DNA from: Bartonella gabonensis
Lineage (GTDB): Bacteria > Pseudomonadota > Alphaproteobacteria > Rhizobiales > Rhizobiaceae
DNA length: 64,000 bases
Direction of reading: 5' to 3'
Assembly (NCBI RefSeq): GCF_903679515.1
Contig: NZ_CAHOYM010000002.1
Coordinates: 62,001-126,000 of the forward strand
This document shows, piece after piece, positions 8,991 to 18,273 of the stretch. The notes under the pieces were generated by a model that saw only the letters and a list, made by a program, of their open reading frames with translations, had not been told where the DNA came from and made no database searches. Within the stretch, counting starts at the first letter, position 1; the number at the start of each line of letters is the position of its first letter. The translations under genes were made by a program, and so were the position numbers.

Positions 8991-10061
8991 ATGAAGCACA
9001 AACCTATTGATAATGAACTAAAATATCTTGATGAGCGTTCGCGTGATATTTTTCGCCATATTGTTGAAGCCTATCTTAATGATGGTGAACCTGTAGGGTC
9101 ACGCAATCTTTCGCGACTTTTGCAACAGACATTATCACCTGCGACGATTCGCAATGTGATGAGTGATCTTGAACATCTCGGTTTAATTTATGCACCGCAT
9201 GTTTCGGCAGGGCGAATGCCCACCCAATCGGGTTTACGCTTTTTTGTTGATGCATTTATGGAAGCGGGTGATTTGCCAAACGAAGAGCGAGAAAATATTG
9301 AAATGCAAGTCAAAGAGGCAGGTCATGCACAATCGGTTGAAGATTTTCTTGTTCAAGCAAGCCGAGTTCTTTCCGATCTCTCCCGTGGAGCAGGGCTTGT
9401 TCTCGCAACAAAACAAGAAGGAACATTGAAACATATTGAGTTTGTGCGCCTTGATAGGGAGCATGCTCTTGCTGTTTTAGTGACTCAACAAGGTGAGGTT
9501 GAGAATCGTATTGTTCATTTGCCAGAAGGGGTTACCCATGCACAATTGTCAGAAGCAACGAATTTTCTCAATGCTCATATTCAAGGGCGTACCTTGAGTG
9601 AAGCTAAAGGGGAAATTGCTTGCCTATGCGCAGAAACACGGGCTGCACTTGATGATTTATCACATCATCTTGTTGAAACGGGATTAGCTCTTTGGGGAGG
9701 AGAAGGTGCTGATCATAAAATACACCTTATTGTTCGTGGACGCAGTAATTTGCTTGAAGATGTGAAAGCGGAAGAAGATTTAGAACGGTTACGCCATTTG
9801 TTTGATGATCTTGAAACACGTGAGAGTATGGCACAGCTTCTCGATTTAACGGATGAAGGTTCAGGGGTCCGAATTTTTATTGGTTCAGAAAATAAATTAT
9901 TTTCACTTTCTGGTTCTTCTTTAGTCGTAGCACCTTATCGTGATTCACAACAGAGAGTCATTGGTGCTTTAGGCGTTATTGGTCCTACACGGCTTAATTA
10001 TGCAAGGATTGTGCCCATGGTTTATTATACAGCTCAACTTGTGTCACAGTTATTGCGTTAA
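8991..10061 (+). CDS. hrcA: Heat-inducible transcription repressor HrcA
   Basis: HrcA binds CIRCE operators and represses chaperone genes, mainly groESL in alphaproteobacteria. The 356-residue protein has the N-terminal winged helix (LDERSRDIFRHIVEAYL, then SPATIRNVMSDLEHLG), the conserved HVSAGRMPTQSGLRFFVD segment and the C-terminal HrcA domain ending in GVIGPTRLNYARIVPMV. It is followed by grpE 125 bp downstream, the usual rhizobial order. No CIRCE is seen in front of hrcA itself, so autoregulation through CIRCE is not supported here. Confidence 0.95.
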   Translation: MKHKPIDNELKYLDERSRDIFRHIVEAYLNDGEPVGSRNLSRLLQQTLSPATIRNVMSDLEHLGLIYAPHVSAGRMPTQSGLRFFVDAFMEAGDLPNEERENIEMQVKEAGHAQSVEDFLVQASRVLSDLSRGAGLVLATKQEGTLKHIEFVRLDREHALAVLVTQQGEVENRIVHLPEGVTHAQLSEATNFLNAHIQGRTLSEAKGEIACLCAETRAALDDLSHHLVETGLALWGGEGADHKIHLIVRGRSNLLEDVKAEEDLERLRHLFDDLETRESMAQLLDLTDEGSGVRIFIGSENKLFSLSGSSLVVAPYRDSQQRVIGALGVIGPTRLNYARIVPMVYYTAQLVSQLLR

Positions 10062-10121
10062 AACGATGCAGGTAAGTATTTGGACTATAAAAGCTCATTG
10101 TATTAATATACATCAATACCC

Positions 10122-10150
10122 CTTGATTTTTGTCTGTAAAATTTCGATAT
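10122..10150 (+). promoter_or_regulatory. Candidate RpoH promoter of grpE
   Basis: CTTGAT (10122-10127) and CGATAT (10145-10150) are separated by exactly 17 bp, 36 bp before the grpE start. The pattern matches the hsp20 promoter candidate at 60,799. Confidence 0.5.
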
Positions 10151-10186
10151 CGAGAATAACAAATCTTATGAAGGAATAGAATTTTT

Positions 10187-10846
10187 ATGTCTGATGAAAA
10201 AAACAAGTTTACTGACGCTTCATTTGAAAATTGTGATTTAAAAAATCCAGCTGATCGTAATACACTTAAACAAGCAGCGGATGAATTTTTAAAAACACAT
10301 AAAACAGAAGCACACGGAGATGTTGAAGAAGAAAGTAATGAGGTTGATCCTTTAGCGTCTTTACAGGATGAAAACAAAGAGTTGAAAGATCAGCTTTTAC
10401 GATTTGCTGCAGATATGGAAAATCTTCGACGTCGTACTGCACGCGATGTAGCAGATGCGAGGGCTTATTCCATTGCTAATTTTGCACGAGATATGTTATC
10501 TGTTTCTGACAATCTCAATCGTGCTTTGGAAGCGATTCCAGAAGGTGCACGGGAAAGTGATGCTGGTTTGAAATCCTTGGCAGAAGGTGTTGAAATGACT
10601 GAACGTGCCATGATGGCAGCATTAGAACGTCATGGGGTGCAGAAAATTCATCCAGAGGGGCAAAAATTTGATCCTCACTTTCATCAAGCGATGTTTGAAA
10701 TTCCTAATACCGATGTTCCTGATAACACTGTTCAACAAGTTGTTCAGGCCGGTTATATTATCGGAGAAAGGGTTTTACGTCCAGCTATAGTGGGGGTAGC
10801 TAAAGGAGGGACAAAAGAGGCTTCTGTTGAAACTGATTCGGCTTAA
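10187..10846 (+). CDS. grpE: Nucleotide exchange factor GrpE
   Basis: GrpE releases ADP from DnaK and so drives the DnaK-DnaJ cycle. The 219-residue protein has an acidic, variable N-terminus (about residues 1-60), the long coiled-coil helix with the core [18 protein letters not shown], and the C-terminal beta domain [17 protein letters not shown] ... [15 protein letters not shown]. An AAGGA site lies upstream of the ATG. A candidate RpoH promoter lies between hrcA and grpE, so grpE can be heat-induced apart from hrcA. Confidence 0.95.
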   Translation: MSDEKNKFTDASFENCDLKNPADRNTLKQAADEFLKTHKTEAHGDVEEESNEVDPLASLQDENKELKDQLLRFAADMENLRRRTARDVADARAYSIANFARDMLSVSDNLNRALEAIPEGARESDAGLKSLAEGVEMTERAMMAALERHGVQKIHPEGQKFDPHFHQAMFEIPNTDVPDNTVQQVVQAGYIIGERVLRPAIVGVAKGGTKEASVETDSA

Positions 10847-10924
10847 CATCAATAACAAGCCTCTAGCGTAAATGCGGCATTCTCTGCAGTATCATATATA
10901 TGAGGTCTTTTCTCAAAGAACTTT

Positions 10925-10953
10925 AAAGGGTGTTACAAACACCCTTTTATTTT
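10925..10953. terminator. Bidirectional terminator between grpE and thpR
   Basis: Arms AAAGGGTGT (10925-10933) and ACACCCTTT (10939-10947) form a 9-bp stem with a 5-nt loop. On the plus strand it runs into TTTTATTTTT. On the minus strand the A-rich upstream arm gives a short T tract. It lies between convergent genes and overlaps the thpR stop codon. Confidence 0.75.
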
Positions 10954-11486
10954 TGAAGTCGCCAATTTCCTTTGACAAGATACACAGCATCGCTTAAGGG
11001 AGATGGCGATGAAAATAAAACAAAGTGATCGACCTCAAAAGGAGGAAATGAAAAATTTCTTTGAAAGAACAGATAAGGAGCAAGGTCTTCAGGTGTAGTA
11101 TCAAGCAGTCGCGCAATCGTAATATGTGGAGTAAATTCTCTTTTATCAGGCGTGAGACCTAAATGGCTACGAATAGATTGCATCTTTTCGTGTAAAAGAT
11201 AGAGAGCTTCACAAGCTTTAATGCGAATAACAAGAGAGGGGGAAGTATTTTCTAAACCCAAAATATCAAAATCCTCTATTTGTAACATAAAAGGAGGAAG
11301 CTTTATTGTTTCAAAGGTGTACATAAGCACATCTGCTGTAGCTCTTTCAATTTCACTGAAAAAAGATAAAGTTACGTGAAAATTTTGCGGATTAATCCAC
11401 TGCACATTTGGTAAGCCCTTTTGCAACGATACAATTTGTTGTGTTGTTTGTTGAGGAATCTGAAGGGCACTAAATAGACGACCCAT
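10947..11486 (-). CDS. thpR: RNA 2',3'-cyclic phosphodiesterase (2'-5' RNA ligase family)
   Basis: The 179-residue protein belongs to the 2H phosphoesterase superfamily. It has two HxTx motifs, HVTL at residue 37 and HITI at residue 121, which form the active site that opens 2',3'-cyclic phosphates and can join 2'-5' bonds in vitro. The length and spacing match the bacterial LigT/ThpR family. The physiological role is not settled for any member. It is a single gene convergent with grpE. Confidence 0.9.
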   Translation of the reverse strand: MGRLFSALQIPQQTTQQIVSLQKGLPNVQWINPQNFHVTLSFFSEIERATADVLMYTFETIKLPPFMLQIEDFDILGLENTSPSLVIRIKACEALYLLHEKMQSIRSHLGLTPDKREFTPHITIARLLDTTPEDLAPYLFFQRNFSFPPFEVDHFVLFSSPSPLSDAVYLVKGNWRLQK

Positions 11487-12116
11487 AATATTATCTCCTT
11501 ATAATGAAAAGATGCCACTCCAAGCGCAATGATAGATAATGAGAAAGAGGTGTGTATCAAAGAAGATAAGGCAATAGTATAGAAAAAGAATGTCTAAAAA
11601 ATGCTTACCATAATTATGAATGTCCAAAGCTTATTTGTTTTAAGAAAATAGTTATGATATCAGTAAGAATAAAAATTGCGTTTTCATGATCTGTATCACA
11701 ATGATGGGCAGTTTGAAATTTTTTTGTATTATGAAAGGCTACAAAATTGGCAGAAAATAAGGAAAGTTGATTGTTTTATGATTTGTAAAATTATCTTGAT
11801 TTTTCTTTCGTGTAAAAGAAGATATATTCAGTACAAATCAAAATTCTCTTTTCTGTAAAGATGTAAAGCATACGATTAAGTTAGCTAACAGCCATAATAC
11901 ACAACGACTATTTAATTTGGCCAAATAATGTTAGGAAAGAAAGCAAAAAATTCTGCATAATACAATTATGACAAGCAATTACATTTATAATAATTGTGTC
12001 AATCTACAGCGGATATGAATCTCGGCATAAAAACGGAAAAAGCAATCAAAATTCGAGATAATGATAGAAAGTTTTACTTTCTAAGGATCATCATCCTTGT
12101 TGATGGTGAGAAAGTG
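11487..12116. other. Spacer between thpR and the HPr gene
   Basis: No gene is recognised. It contains a 12-bp palindrome ATTTGGCCAAAT (11,915-11,926) and two tandem hairpins at its right end. Short open frames here look like chance frames in A/T-rich DNA. Confidence 0.5.
12066..12098 (-). terminator. Tandem hairpins after the HPr gene
   Basis: AGAAAGT-ttt-ACTTTCT (12066-12082) and AAGGAT-catc-ATCCTT (12083-12098) are adjacent perfect hairpins 19 bp past the HPr stop. Neither has a strong T tract, so the terminator call is tentative. They could instead protect the 3' end. Confidence 0.35.
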
Positions 12117-12413
12117 CTAGTTTTCCTCTCCAAAATTGTTATTGATGAGATTTTCAAGAGCATTAAGAGCATCTGTTGCTTCTGGTCCCCAAACACGAAT
12201 GGTAAGATTGCAACCGGATGAAGCTGCTAGCATCATAAGTCCCATAATTGATGATCCACCAACGATTTTTCCATCTTTTTCAACTTCAACAGTGGCATTA
12301 AAATTGTCAACAGTTTGTACAAATTTTGCAGAAGCCCTTGCATGCAACCCACGTTTATTACAGATGCTGAAATGACGGCTTATTTGAGAGGGGAGGGTAT
12401 CTTTGGAAAGCAT
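12117..12413 (-). CDS. Phosphocarrier protein HPr (PTS-Ntr type)
   Basis: The 98-residue protein carries His24 in NKRGLHARASAKF, the phosphorylation site used by enzyme I, and Ser55 in GGSSIMGLMML, the site used by HPr kinase. Both sites are kept, and an HPr kinase gene lies 0.5 kb upstream in the same cluster, so dual phosphorylation is likely. Alphaproteobacteria of this group have no sugar permease PTS, and HPr passes phosphate to regulatory EIIA proteins. The gene follows the EIIA gene after 17 bp and is the last of the block. Confidence 0.93.
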   Translation of the reverse strand: MLSKDTLPSQISRHFSICNKRGLHARASAKFVQTVDNFNATVEVEKDGKIVGGSSIMGLMMLAASSGCNLTIRVWGPEATDALNALENLINNNFGEEN

Positions 12414-12430
12414 CAGTATTTTATCATCCG

Positions 12431-12829
12431 TTATAAAATCATACTTGGTACATTAATATATTTACGCCCTGCTTCTTGTGCTATTCTTAACGCGTCTGAT
12501 AATGAAATATCAGGACATTTGCGAATAGAAATCAGTTTAATAAGCATGGGCAAATTAACCCCCGCAATCATTTCAACGCGTCCTTTTTCAATAGCAGGAA
12601 TAGCTATATTTGATGGTGTTCCACCGAATACATCTGTTAATATGATGACGCCATTATCTGTATTTGTATCGGTTACTGCGGCTAGAATATCACCTCGGCG
12701 CTGATCTATATCGTCATCGGGATAAACGCATATTGTTGCAAACTTTTCTTGTGTTCCAACAACATGCTCCACGGCATGTAAAAATTCAACAGCCAGCTCA
12801 CCGTGCGTTACAAGCACGAGTCCAATCAT
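12431..12829 (-). CDS. PTS EIIA component, mannose/fructose family (ManX-like)
   Basis: The 132-residue protein starts MIGLVLVTHGELA, with His9 as the phosphorylation site of EIIA(Man) domains, and contains the conserved DVFGGTPSNIA loop. It stands alone without EIIB, EIIC or EIID domains, so it should act as a regulator within the PTS phosphorelay, not in sugar uptake. It sits between hprK and the HPr gene, the order known from Brucella and rhizobia. Confidence 0.92.
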   Translation of the reverse strand: MIGLVLVTHGELAVEFLHAVEHVVGTQEKFATICVYPDDDIDQRRGDILAAVTDTNTDNGVIILTDVFGGTPSNIAIPAIEKGRVEMIAGVNLPMLIKLISIRKCPDISLSDALRIAQEAGRKYINVPSMIL

Positions 12830-12965
12830 TTACGCAAACTCCTGTTAACTAAATAAGACCCGACCATATCGGTGGGAAATATATTTTACAAGGCTTTGTC
12901 TTACTGCCAAGAAAAATTTGCAAAAAAAAGGCAAAAAGTGTGATTTTTTTTGTCTTTAGAAAAAA

Positions 12966-13430
12966 TTAGACAGTTTTGTGCCATATTTTTCTAAACAAAA
13001 ATGCTTCAATAGCTTGACAAATGGCTGTACAATCGGCTTCGCGAAGAGAGGGAAGTTTTAAAAGAGGAATGTGCAAATCTTCAAATTGAAAAGTTTTATT
13101 TGTGGAAAAACGTTCATATTCAGGACCGAGAAAAACAACACAATCGATAATTGTATGCTTTTGAAATTCTATCATATAAAGACCAACGCCACGAATCTCA
13201 ATACCGCCCTGTAAGTTGTCAGGCGTGTATCCATGAAGTTTTCCATTTTCTGCACGCAGCATTGTATAATCATCACTGATAAGTTTTGCTTCACGTTTTG
13301 ACCATTCAGCGCGGTCGAGCAAAGCAAGAGTGAGGGTCGATTTCCCTGATCCCGATGGACCTATAATTAACAACCCCTTTCCACCCAGTTGAAGGCAATT
13401 GGCGTGGAGTGTTTCACATTTTGTTTTCAT
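12966..13430 (-). CDS. hprK: Short HPr kinase/phosphorylase
   Basis: The 154-residue protein covers only the catalytic C-terminal domain: Walker A GPSGSGKS at residues 24-31 and the HPrK signature region GGIEIRGVGLY. The N-terminal domain found in Firmicutes (about 130 residues) is absent, as in other alphaproteobacteria. It should phosphorylate and dephosphorylate HPr on Ser55. The gene lies 24 bp after the batS stop, so sensor kinase and HPr kinase probably share one transcript. The 136 bp to the EIIA gene show no clear terminator. Confidence 0.92.
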   Translation of the reverse strand: MKTKCETLHANCLQLGGKGLLIIGPSGSGKSTLTLALLDRAEWSKREAKLISDDYTMLRAENGKLHGYTPDNLQGGIEIRGVGLYMIEFQKHTIIDCVVFLGPEYERFSTNKTFQFEDLHIPLLKLPSLREADCTAICQAIEAFLFRKIWHKTV

Positions 13431-13454
13431 GTACCTTTACTTTGGATAAAAAAT

Positions 13455-15239
13455 TTATTTAACGAGGGGAAGCATAATAATAAACCGTGCGCCAGTTTTA
13501 CATTTTCCAAGTGCTGGATCAATAATATTTTCGGCTGTAATCGTCCCATTATGGGCCTCGATGATTTGCCGACTAATAGAAAGACCAAGTCCAGAGTTTT
13601 GTCCAAAAGCATCCTCGTTTGGTCGATCAGTATAGAAACGTTCAAAAATGCGTTCAATATTTTCTGAACGAATACCGGGGCCGTTGTCTTCAATGGTTAA
13701 AATAAGAGTTGAAGCATGACTTTTCATAGTAATGCAAATTTTGCCACGATTGCGGGGAATAAAGGAACGTGCATTTTCAAGAAGATTTGAAATCACTTGC
13801 CCTAACCGGAGCTCATGTCCTAATACAAGATAAGCTTTTCCATGAGGACGTGGAATAATATTAAGGCTTACATCGATGGTTTGCGCATTGCGGTATACTT
13901 CCTGAACGGCGTGAACAAGACTTTCCAAAAGCGGTGTCATATCAACGATTTCTGCAGTTTCTCGTGCAAGCTCTGCATCGAGCCGCGATGCATCAGAAAT
14001 ATCTGTAATCAACCGATCAAGACGGCGCACATCATGTTGAATAATTTCAAGCAGTTTTTCTTGTGCTTCTTCATTTTTAGCCAGAGGGAGGGTTTCAACA
14101 GCGCTGCGTAGAGAAGTGAGGGGATTTTTTAATTCGTGGCTTACATCAGCCGCAAAGCGTTCAATGGCTTCAATACGCATATAAAGGGCATTAGTCATGT
14201 CACGAATAGAGGCTGAGAGATGACCAATTTCATCTTCACGCATTGAAAAATCAGGAATTTCTACACGCTGATTATTGCCATTACGTACTCGGTTAGCAGA
14301 GGCAGATAATTTGCTTAATGGATGGGCAATCGTGTGGGCTAAAAAGAGAGAAAGAACCAAAAGTACGCTGCCTACAACGGCAAAGACTTTAAATATAACC
14401 AGTCTTTCGGCCTTTACAATATTATCAATATCGGAGCCGGTAGTTGAAAGAAGAAGGGCGCCAACCACTGCGCGATAGCGTTGAACAGGAACGGCAACAG
14501 AAACAATAAGTTGACCTTGTCTGTTGCGTCTTTTGGCGGTAGCAAGAGATCCGTTTAATGCTCGGTACACTTCTGGATAAGCAATACCACGGTTTTTTGT
14601 TTGTTCTCTATCAAGAGCAATACCTTTTCCATAGAATGTGTTTGAATACCATGAAGTAAGGCGATCCCACATGTTTTGTTCTGTTTTAAGTGGGGGTAAA
14701 TCATAGCTAAAAACTTCTCCACTAGAATAAAGAACGCGCGAATCAAGAAGCAAAGTAGCATCACGATCATAGATACGTGCTCTTGTTGTTTTAGGTGTTA
14801 TGAGTCGTCGTAAAAGAGGGGCAACTTGCTCAGGGTTAATGGGGAAATCCCAAGAGTCAGTTGATTGAGGGGCGGGTGTAACGCTTTCACCAGTCTGTAA
14901 CTCTAAGAGTTTTTGGGGGTCAATAAGGATAGAATTTGTATCTACTGTTGCAGAAGCAGCAATAGCCCCAGCGATAATTTTTCCTTGGGTACATAAACTT
15001 TTAATTTTTGCTTCAATTAAGCCGTCGCGAAATTGATTAAGGTATAAAATGCCTGTAACCAGAACGGCAAGGGCAGCAATGTTTAATATAACAATGCGGC
15101 GTGTGAGACTGGAAAAAAGCAATTGTCTAAAGAGACGTTGTGTTCGAAGATGTAAACGAGCAAACATAAAAAATGGCGTTGAGGATATACCGTTAGGGGC
15201 TATTTTTTTTAGAGTTTCCAGTTGAGAATTGTCTGTCAT
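13455..15239 (-). CDS. batS: Sensor histidine kinase BatS/ChvG/BvrS
   Basis: This is the inner-membrane sensor of the two-component system that rhizobia (ChvG/ExoS), Brucella (BvrS) and Bartonella (BatS) use to control envelope and host-interaction genes. The 594-residue protein has a cytosolic N-terminus, a membrane segment near residues 48-67, a periplasmic domain of about 210 residues, a second membrane segment near 285-305, a HAMP domain, the H-box HELKNPLTSLR with His368, an N-box (LLENARSF), DNGPGI and GLGLSIS. The length is usual for the family. It lies 39 bp after the response regulator gene. Confidence 0.93.
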   Translation of the reverse strand: MTDNSQLETLKKIAPNGISSTPFFMFARLHLRTQRLFRQLLFSSLTRRIVILNIAALAVLVTGILYLNQFRDGLIEAKIKSLCTQGKIIAGAIAASATVDTNSILIDPQKLLELQTGESVTPAPQSTDSWDFPINPEQVAPLLRRLITPKTTRARIYDRDATLLLDSRVLYSSGEVFSYDLPPLKTEQNMWDRLTSWYSNTFYGKGIALDREQTKNRGIAYPEVYRALNGSLATAKRRNRQGQLIVSVAVPVQRYRAVVGALLLSTTGSDIDNIVKAERLVIFKVFAVVGSVLLVLSLFLAHTIAHPLSKLSASANRVRNGNNQRVEIPDFSMREDEIGHLSASIRDMTNALYMRIEAIERFAADVSHELKNPLTSLRSAVETLPLAKNEEAQEKLLEIIQHDVRRLDRLITDISDASRLDAELARETAEIVDMTPLLESLVHAVQEVYRNAQTIDVSLNIIPRPHGKAYLVLGHELRLGQVISNLLENARSFIPRNRGKICITMKSHASTLILTIEDNGPGIRSENIERIFERFYTDRPNEDAFGQNSGLGLSISRQIIEAHNGTITAENIIDPALGKCKTGARFIIMLPLVK

Positions 15240-15278
15240 CGATTTGATTGCCGTTCAAATTTTTGCGACAAAGCAGTT

Positions 15279-16001
15279 TTATACCTCGTGAAAACGATAA
15301 CCTACACCATAAAGTGTTTCAATCATTGCAAAATCATCATCCACTTGTTTAAATTTTTTACGCAGACGCTTAATGTGACTATCAATGGTGCGATCATCTA
15401 CGTAGACCTGATCACTATAGGCAGCATCCATTAAAGCATCACGACTTTTTACAACGCCTGGTCTTTGTGCGAGGGTTTGCAGAATCAAAAATTCTGTAAC
15501 AGTTAAAATAACAGGTTTATCTTTCCATGTACAGGTGTGACGTTCTTGATCCATCACAAGATCTCCACGTTTGAGAGAAGAGGTGGAAGCAGTTCCTGTA
15601 GCAAGCGGTTGGTTACGTGCATTAGAACGGCGCAAAATAGCTTTCACACGCTCAATGAGAAGACGTTGGGAGAAAGGTTTTGTAATAAAATCATCAGCTC
15701 CCATTTTAAGACCAAATAATTCATCAATTTCATCATCTTTAGACGTAAGAAAAATAACAGGAAGATCAGATTTTTGACGTAAACGACGCAAGAGCTCCAT
15801 CCCATCCATTCGGGGCATTTTAATATCAAAAATAGCTAAATGTGGGGGGTGAAGTGTGAGACCTTTGAGTGCGGATGCTCCATCTGTATAGCTTTCAACC
15901 CGATATCCTTCTGTCTCAAGCGCAAAAGATAGAGATGTCAAAATATTGCGATCATCATCAACAAGTACAATCGTTTGCGTGATTGTTGGTGTATCTTTCA
16001 T
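15279..16001 (-). CDS. batR: Response regulator BatR/ChvI/BvrR
   Basis: The 240-residue OmpR-family regulator has the acidic pocket DDD at residues 15-17, phospho-acceptor Asp59 in [10 protein letters not shown], a Lys in the conserved KPF (ITKPFS), and a C-terminal winged helix ([14 protein letters not shown] ... GVGYRFHEV). In Bartonella this protein activates virB/D4 and bep genes at host-like pH; that role is taken from knowledge of the family. It is the first gene of the block batR-batS-hprK-EIIA-HPr. Confidence 0.94.
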   Translation of the reverse strand: MKDTPTITQTIVLVDDDRNILTSLSFALETEGYRVESYTDGASALKGLTLHPPHLAIFDIKMPRMDGMELLRRLRQKSDLPVIFLTSKDDEIDELFGLKMGADDFITKPFSQRLLIERVKAILRRSNARNQPLATGTASTSSLKRGDLVMDQERHTCTWKDKPVILTVTEFLILQTLAQRPGVVKSRDALMDAAYSDQVYVDDRTIDSHIKRLRKKFKQVDDDFAMIETLYGVGYRFHEV

Positions 16002-16388
16002 GGTTTCTTAGACCTTTCTATTGCTGTGGTAGCAAATTACCCACACTTATTTTATATGGGAGTTCTCATTTTTTTTGCAAAACAAATATGATACAAATTG
16101 TAGCAAAGTAAAAAACCTTTTATCATTCCTGTAAAATCTTGTTTTGCTTTCATAATTTATAATGTTTCTACGTCTATTAAGATCCCTTAGTTTGAGAGAA
16201 AATTTGCATAAAGGCTTTTTTTATTAAAATTTATTGCAAAGTTTATTATTGTCTTTGTCCCAAAATTGAACAGGCTTAGTTTTGATTGTTGAAGTTTAGA
16301 AAATCCGCCTATGTGTTTTAAGAGCAAAGAAAAGAATGTGGCAATATATGCACAAAAATTTGTTTCTGCTATACGAAAGGAGGTCATA
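16002..16388. other. Divergent promoter region batR / kbp
   Basis: A 387-bp A/T-rich spacer that must carry promoters for both divergent genes. I see no certain operator. A strong AAAGGAGG site ends it, just before the kbp start. Confidence 0.5.
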
Positions 16389-16844
16389 ATGGGATTTTTT
16401 AATTTTATTAAAACTGTAGGGGAAAAGTTAGGTATAGGGGACCATGAACCAAAAGAAAAAGACTTTAAGGCCGCATTTAATCATTTTCAACTCGATACAG
16501 AAAAAGTCAATATTCAAGTTGAAGACGGTAAAGCTATTTTAAGCGGTGAGGTTCCAGATAGGGAAACACTTGAAAAGGCACTTCTGGTTGTTGGCAATTC
16601 ACAAGGTATTTCTTCTGTGGATGTTGAGCAATTAAAGGTTATCGATACGACGCCTAAAAAAACTTCTCGTTTTTACGAGGTTAAATCTGGTGATAATCTT
16701 TGGAAAATCGCTGAGGAGGTTTATGGAAAAGGCCAAGGTGATAAAAACACATTTATTTTTGAGGCCAATAAACCAATGCTAAAATCTCCTGATAAAATTT
16801 ATCCTGGACAAGTTTTGCGTATTCCTGAAATTGATCATATTTAA
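16389..16844 (+). CDS. kbp: BON-LysM protein, Kbp/YgaU type
   Basis: The 151-residue protein has an N-terminal segment MGFFNFIKTVGEKLG, a BON domain (about residues 30-90) and a C-terminal LysM domain starting YEVKSGDNLWKIAEEVYG. The C-terminus FEANKPMLKSPDKIYPGQVL is nearly identical to the E. coli K+-binding protein Kbp (formerly YgaU). In E. coli it is a cytosolic K+ sensor. No signal peptide is seen here either. The start at 16389 is fixed by AAAGGAGG six bases upstream. A longer frame from 16311 would precede that site. Confidence 0.9.
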   Translation: MGFFNFIKTVGEKLGIGDHEPKEKDFKAAFNHFQLDTEKVNIQVEDGKAILSGEVPDRETLEKALLVVGNSQGISSVDVEQLKVIDTTPKKTSRFYEVKSGDNLWKIAEEVYGKGQGDKNTFIFEANKPMLKSPDKIYPGQVLRIPEIDHI

Positions 16845-16886
16845 CGCATCAAAAAGGATAATTTTTGCTTATGTTATGGCATTAAA

Positions 16887-16927
16887 CAAAATGAAGAAGC
16901 GTAAAAATTCACGCTTCTTCATTTTAT
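16887..16927 (+). terminator. Rho-independent terminator after kbp
   Basis: Arms AAATGAAGAAGCGT and ACGCTTCTTCATTT form a 14-bp perfect stem around an 8-nt A/T loop, followed by TAT and A/T-rich sequence. It lies between convergent genes and can serve both strands. Confidence 0.75.
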
Positions 16928-16954
16928 AAAATTGTGTGTTTATAATAAAAGAGC

Positions 16955-17509
16955 TTAGTGGACAGGAGTGGATTGAGAAGGGAAGGTTGTTTTCATAGCG
17001 TTTACAGAGAAATCAACATTAATGGTTCCTGCGTTCTCAAATGTCAATTTTGCGCTAATTTTATCACCTGGCTTGAATGGTTGTGAAAGTCCCATAAACA
17101 TAATATGATCACCACCAGGTTTAAGTGTGATTTCGCCATTTCCCGGAATTTCGATGCCATTATGCAGTTTTTCCATTTTCATAATATCATTAACAACTGT
17201 CATAGTATGCATTTCTGTTGTTTTTACGCCATTTGTGGCAATAGAAACTAAGCGGTCTGGGATATTATTGTGATTAATAATATAGAGATAACCGCTACTA
17301 ACTTTTGCGCCTTTAGGTGTTTCGCGTGCCCAAGGATTGAGAATTTCTATGTCACCAAGTTTGTATTGCTGAGCACTGGCTGGTAGAGTTATACCGGCAA
17401 AGAGAAGAGTATACACGATATTTACGATAACCTTTTTGTATGAATATTGTGTATGTATTGTATTCTTAAAGATGAGATTTGTTATTTTCTTGATAATAGA
17501 TGTCACCAT
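16955..17509 (-). CDS. Periplasmic copper chaperone PCu(A)C
   Basis: A 184-residue exported protein. The N-terminus has a hydrophobic signal sequence ending ITLPASAQQ. The mature part has the copper motif Hx(n)M...HxM: MHTMTVVNDIMKMEKLH and later GGDHIMFM. PCu(A)C proteins bring Cu(I) to the CuA site of cytochrome c oxidase. The start at 17509 is chosen because AAGGAGGG lies just upstream. An ATG six codons earlier would contain that site. It stands alone, divergent from dnaK, with no Sco gene next to it. Confidence 0.88.
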   Translation of the reverse strand: MVTSIIKKITNLIFKNTIHTQYSYKKVIVNIVYTLLFAGITLPASAQQYKLGDIEILNPWARETPKGAKVSSGYLYIINHNNIPDRLVSIATNGVKTTEMHTMTVVNDIMKMEKLHNGIEIPGNGEITLKPGGDHIMFMGLSQPFKPGDKISAKLTFENAGTINVDFSVNAMKTTFPSQSTPVH

Positions 17510-18273
17510 TGATTCACCCTCCTTCATAAGATTTACACTTTGAATTTCTTTTATTTTAGAGATTTTTTATTTAAAATAAAAGAAAAGAATTGCTCAAATA
17601 AAATTGATTTAAATATGGAAATAGAAATCATAGAGCTCTTGGATCTTAAAGGAAAACAGTAAGGTTTACAAAGACAAAACATCTCTCAACATTTCCGTGG
17701 TTATCTCACAAAATTATTTGTAAATGGTAAAGTTTTATGATCCACCACTATTTTACTGAATAAAAATACAATACACAAAGCTCATATACTTGATCAAATC
17801 CTAGTGTTACGACAGCTCTTGATGCTTTAAGGCGTTTATACAGAGGCATTTTATATATTTTCAAATTTCAGAAGGATACAGTTAAAAAAAGCTTTTATGT
17901 CAGTATTTCTTAATTCATGATGAGAAATCAAGAACGCGTGTGTAATTATTCTCTTTATTTTTATAGACAGATATGGTTGTGGAGAATTGCAAGAAAATAT
18001 ATTATGATCTCAAGTCTTTCATAAAGATGGTATTTATAGATCAGTTAGAGACCCTATTTTAAAAGAATTTTTTTATTTTGGAGATGTTTCTCTCATTATT
18101 CTCTTGTAGCAATAAAATCCTGTTCTTATATACGAGGCAGCGAGGCTTGTTGCGACTTGCGGTTTGTTATTTATGTTGCTTAAAGCAGGATACGGGCTTT
18201 GAGTGTTATGAGGAGCTATCTTAAAAAGATGCTTTATGAAGGTTGAGGTAGCTTGCTGAATGGAGATTATAAT
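17510..18273. other. Divergent spacer pcuC-type gene / dnaK
   Basis: 764 bp without a recognised gene. It holds the dnaK promoter candidate at 18,103-18,131. The rest is A/T-rich with no repeat copy that I could identify. Confidence 0.5.
18103..18131 (+). promoter_or_regulatory. Candidate RpoH or sigma-70 promoter of dnaK
   Basis: CTTGTA (18103-18108) and TTATAT (18126-18131) are spaced by 17 bp, about 140 bp before the dnaK start. The -10 part is weaker than in the grpE and hsp20 candidates. Confidence 0.35.

Noticed and set aside
11676-11858. 60-codon plus-strand frame in the thpR-HPr spacer
   Set aside because: Composition follows the A/T-rich background, and no motif or ribosome binding site supports it.
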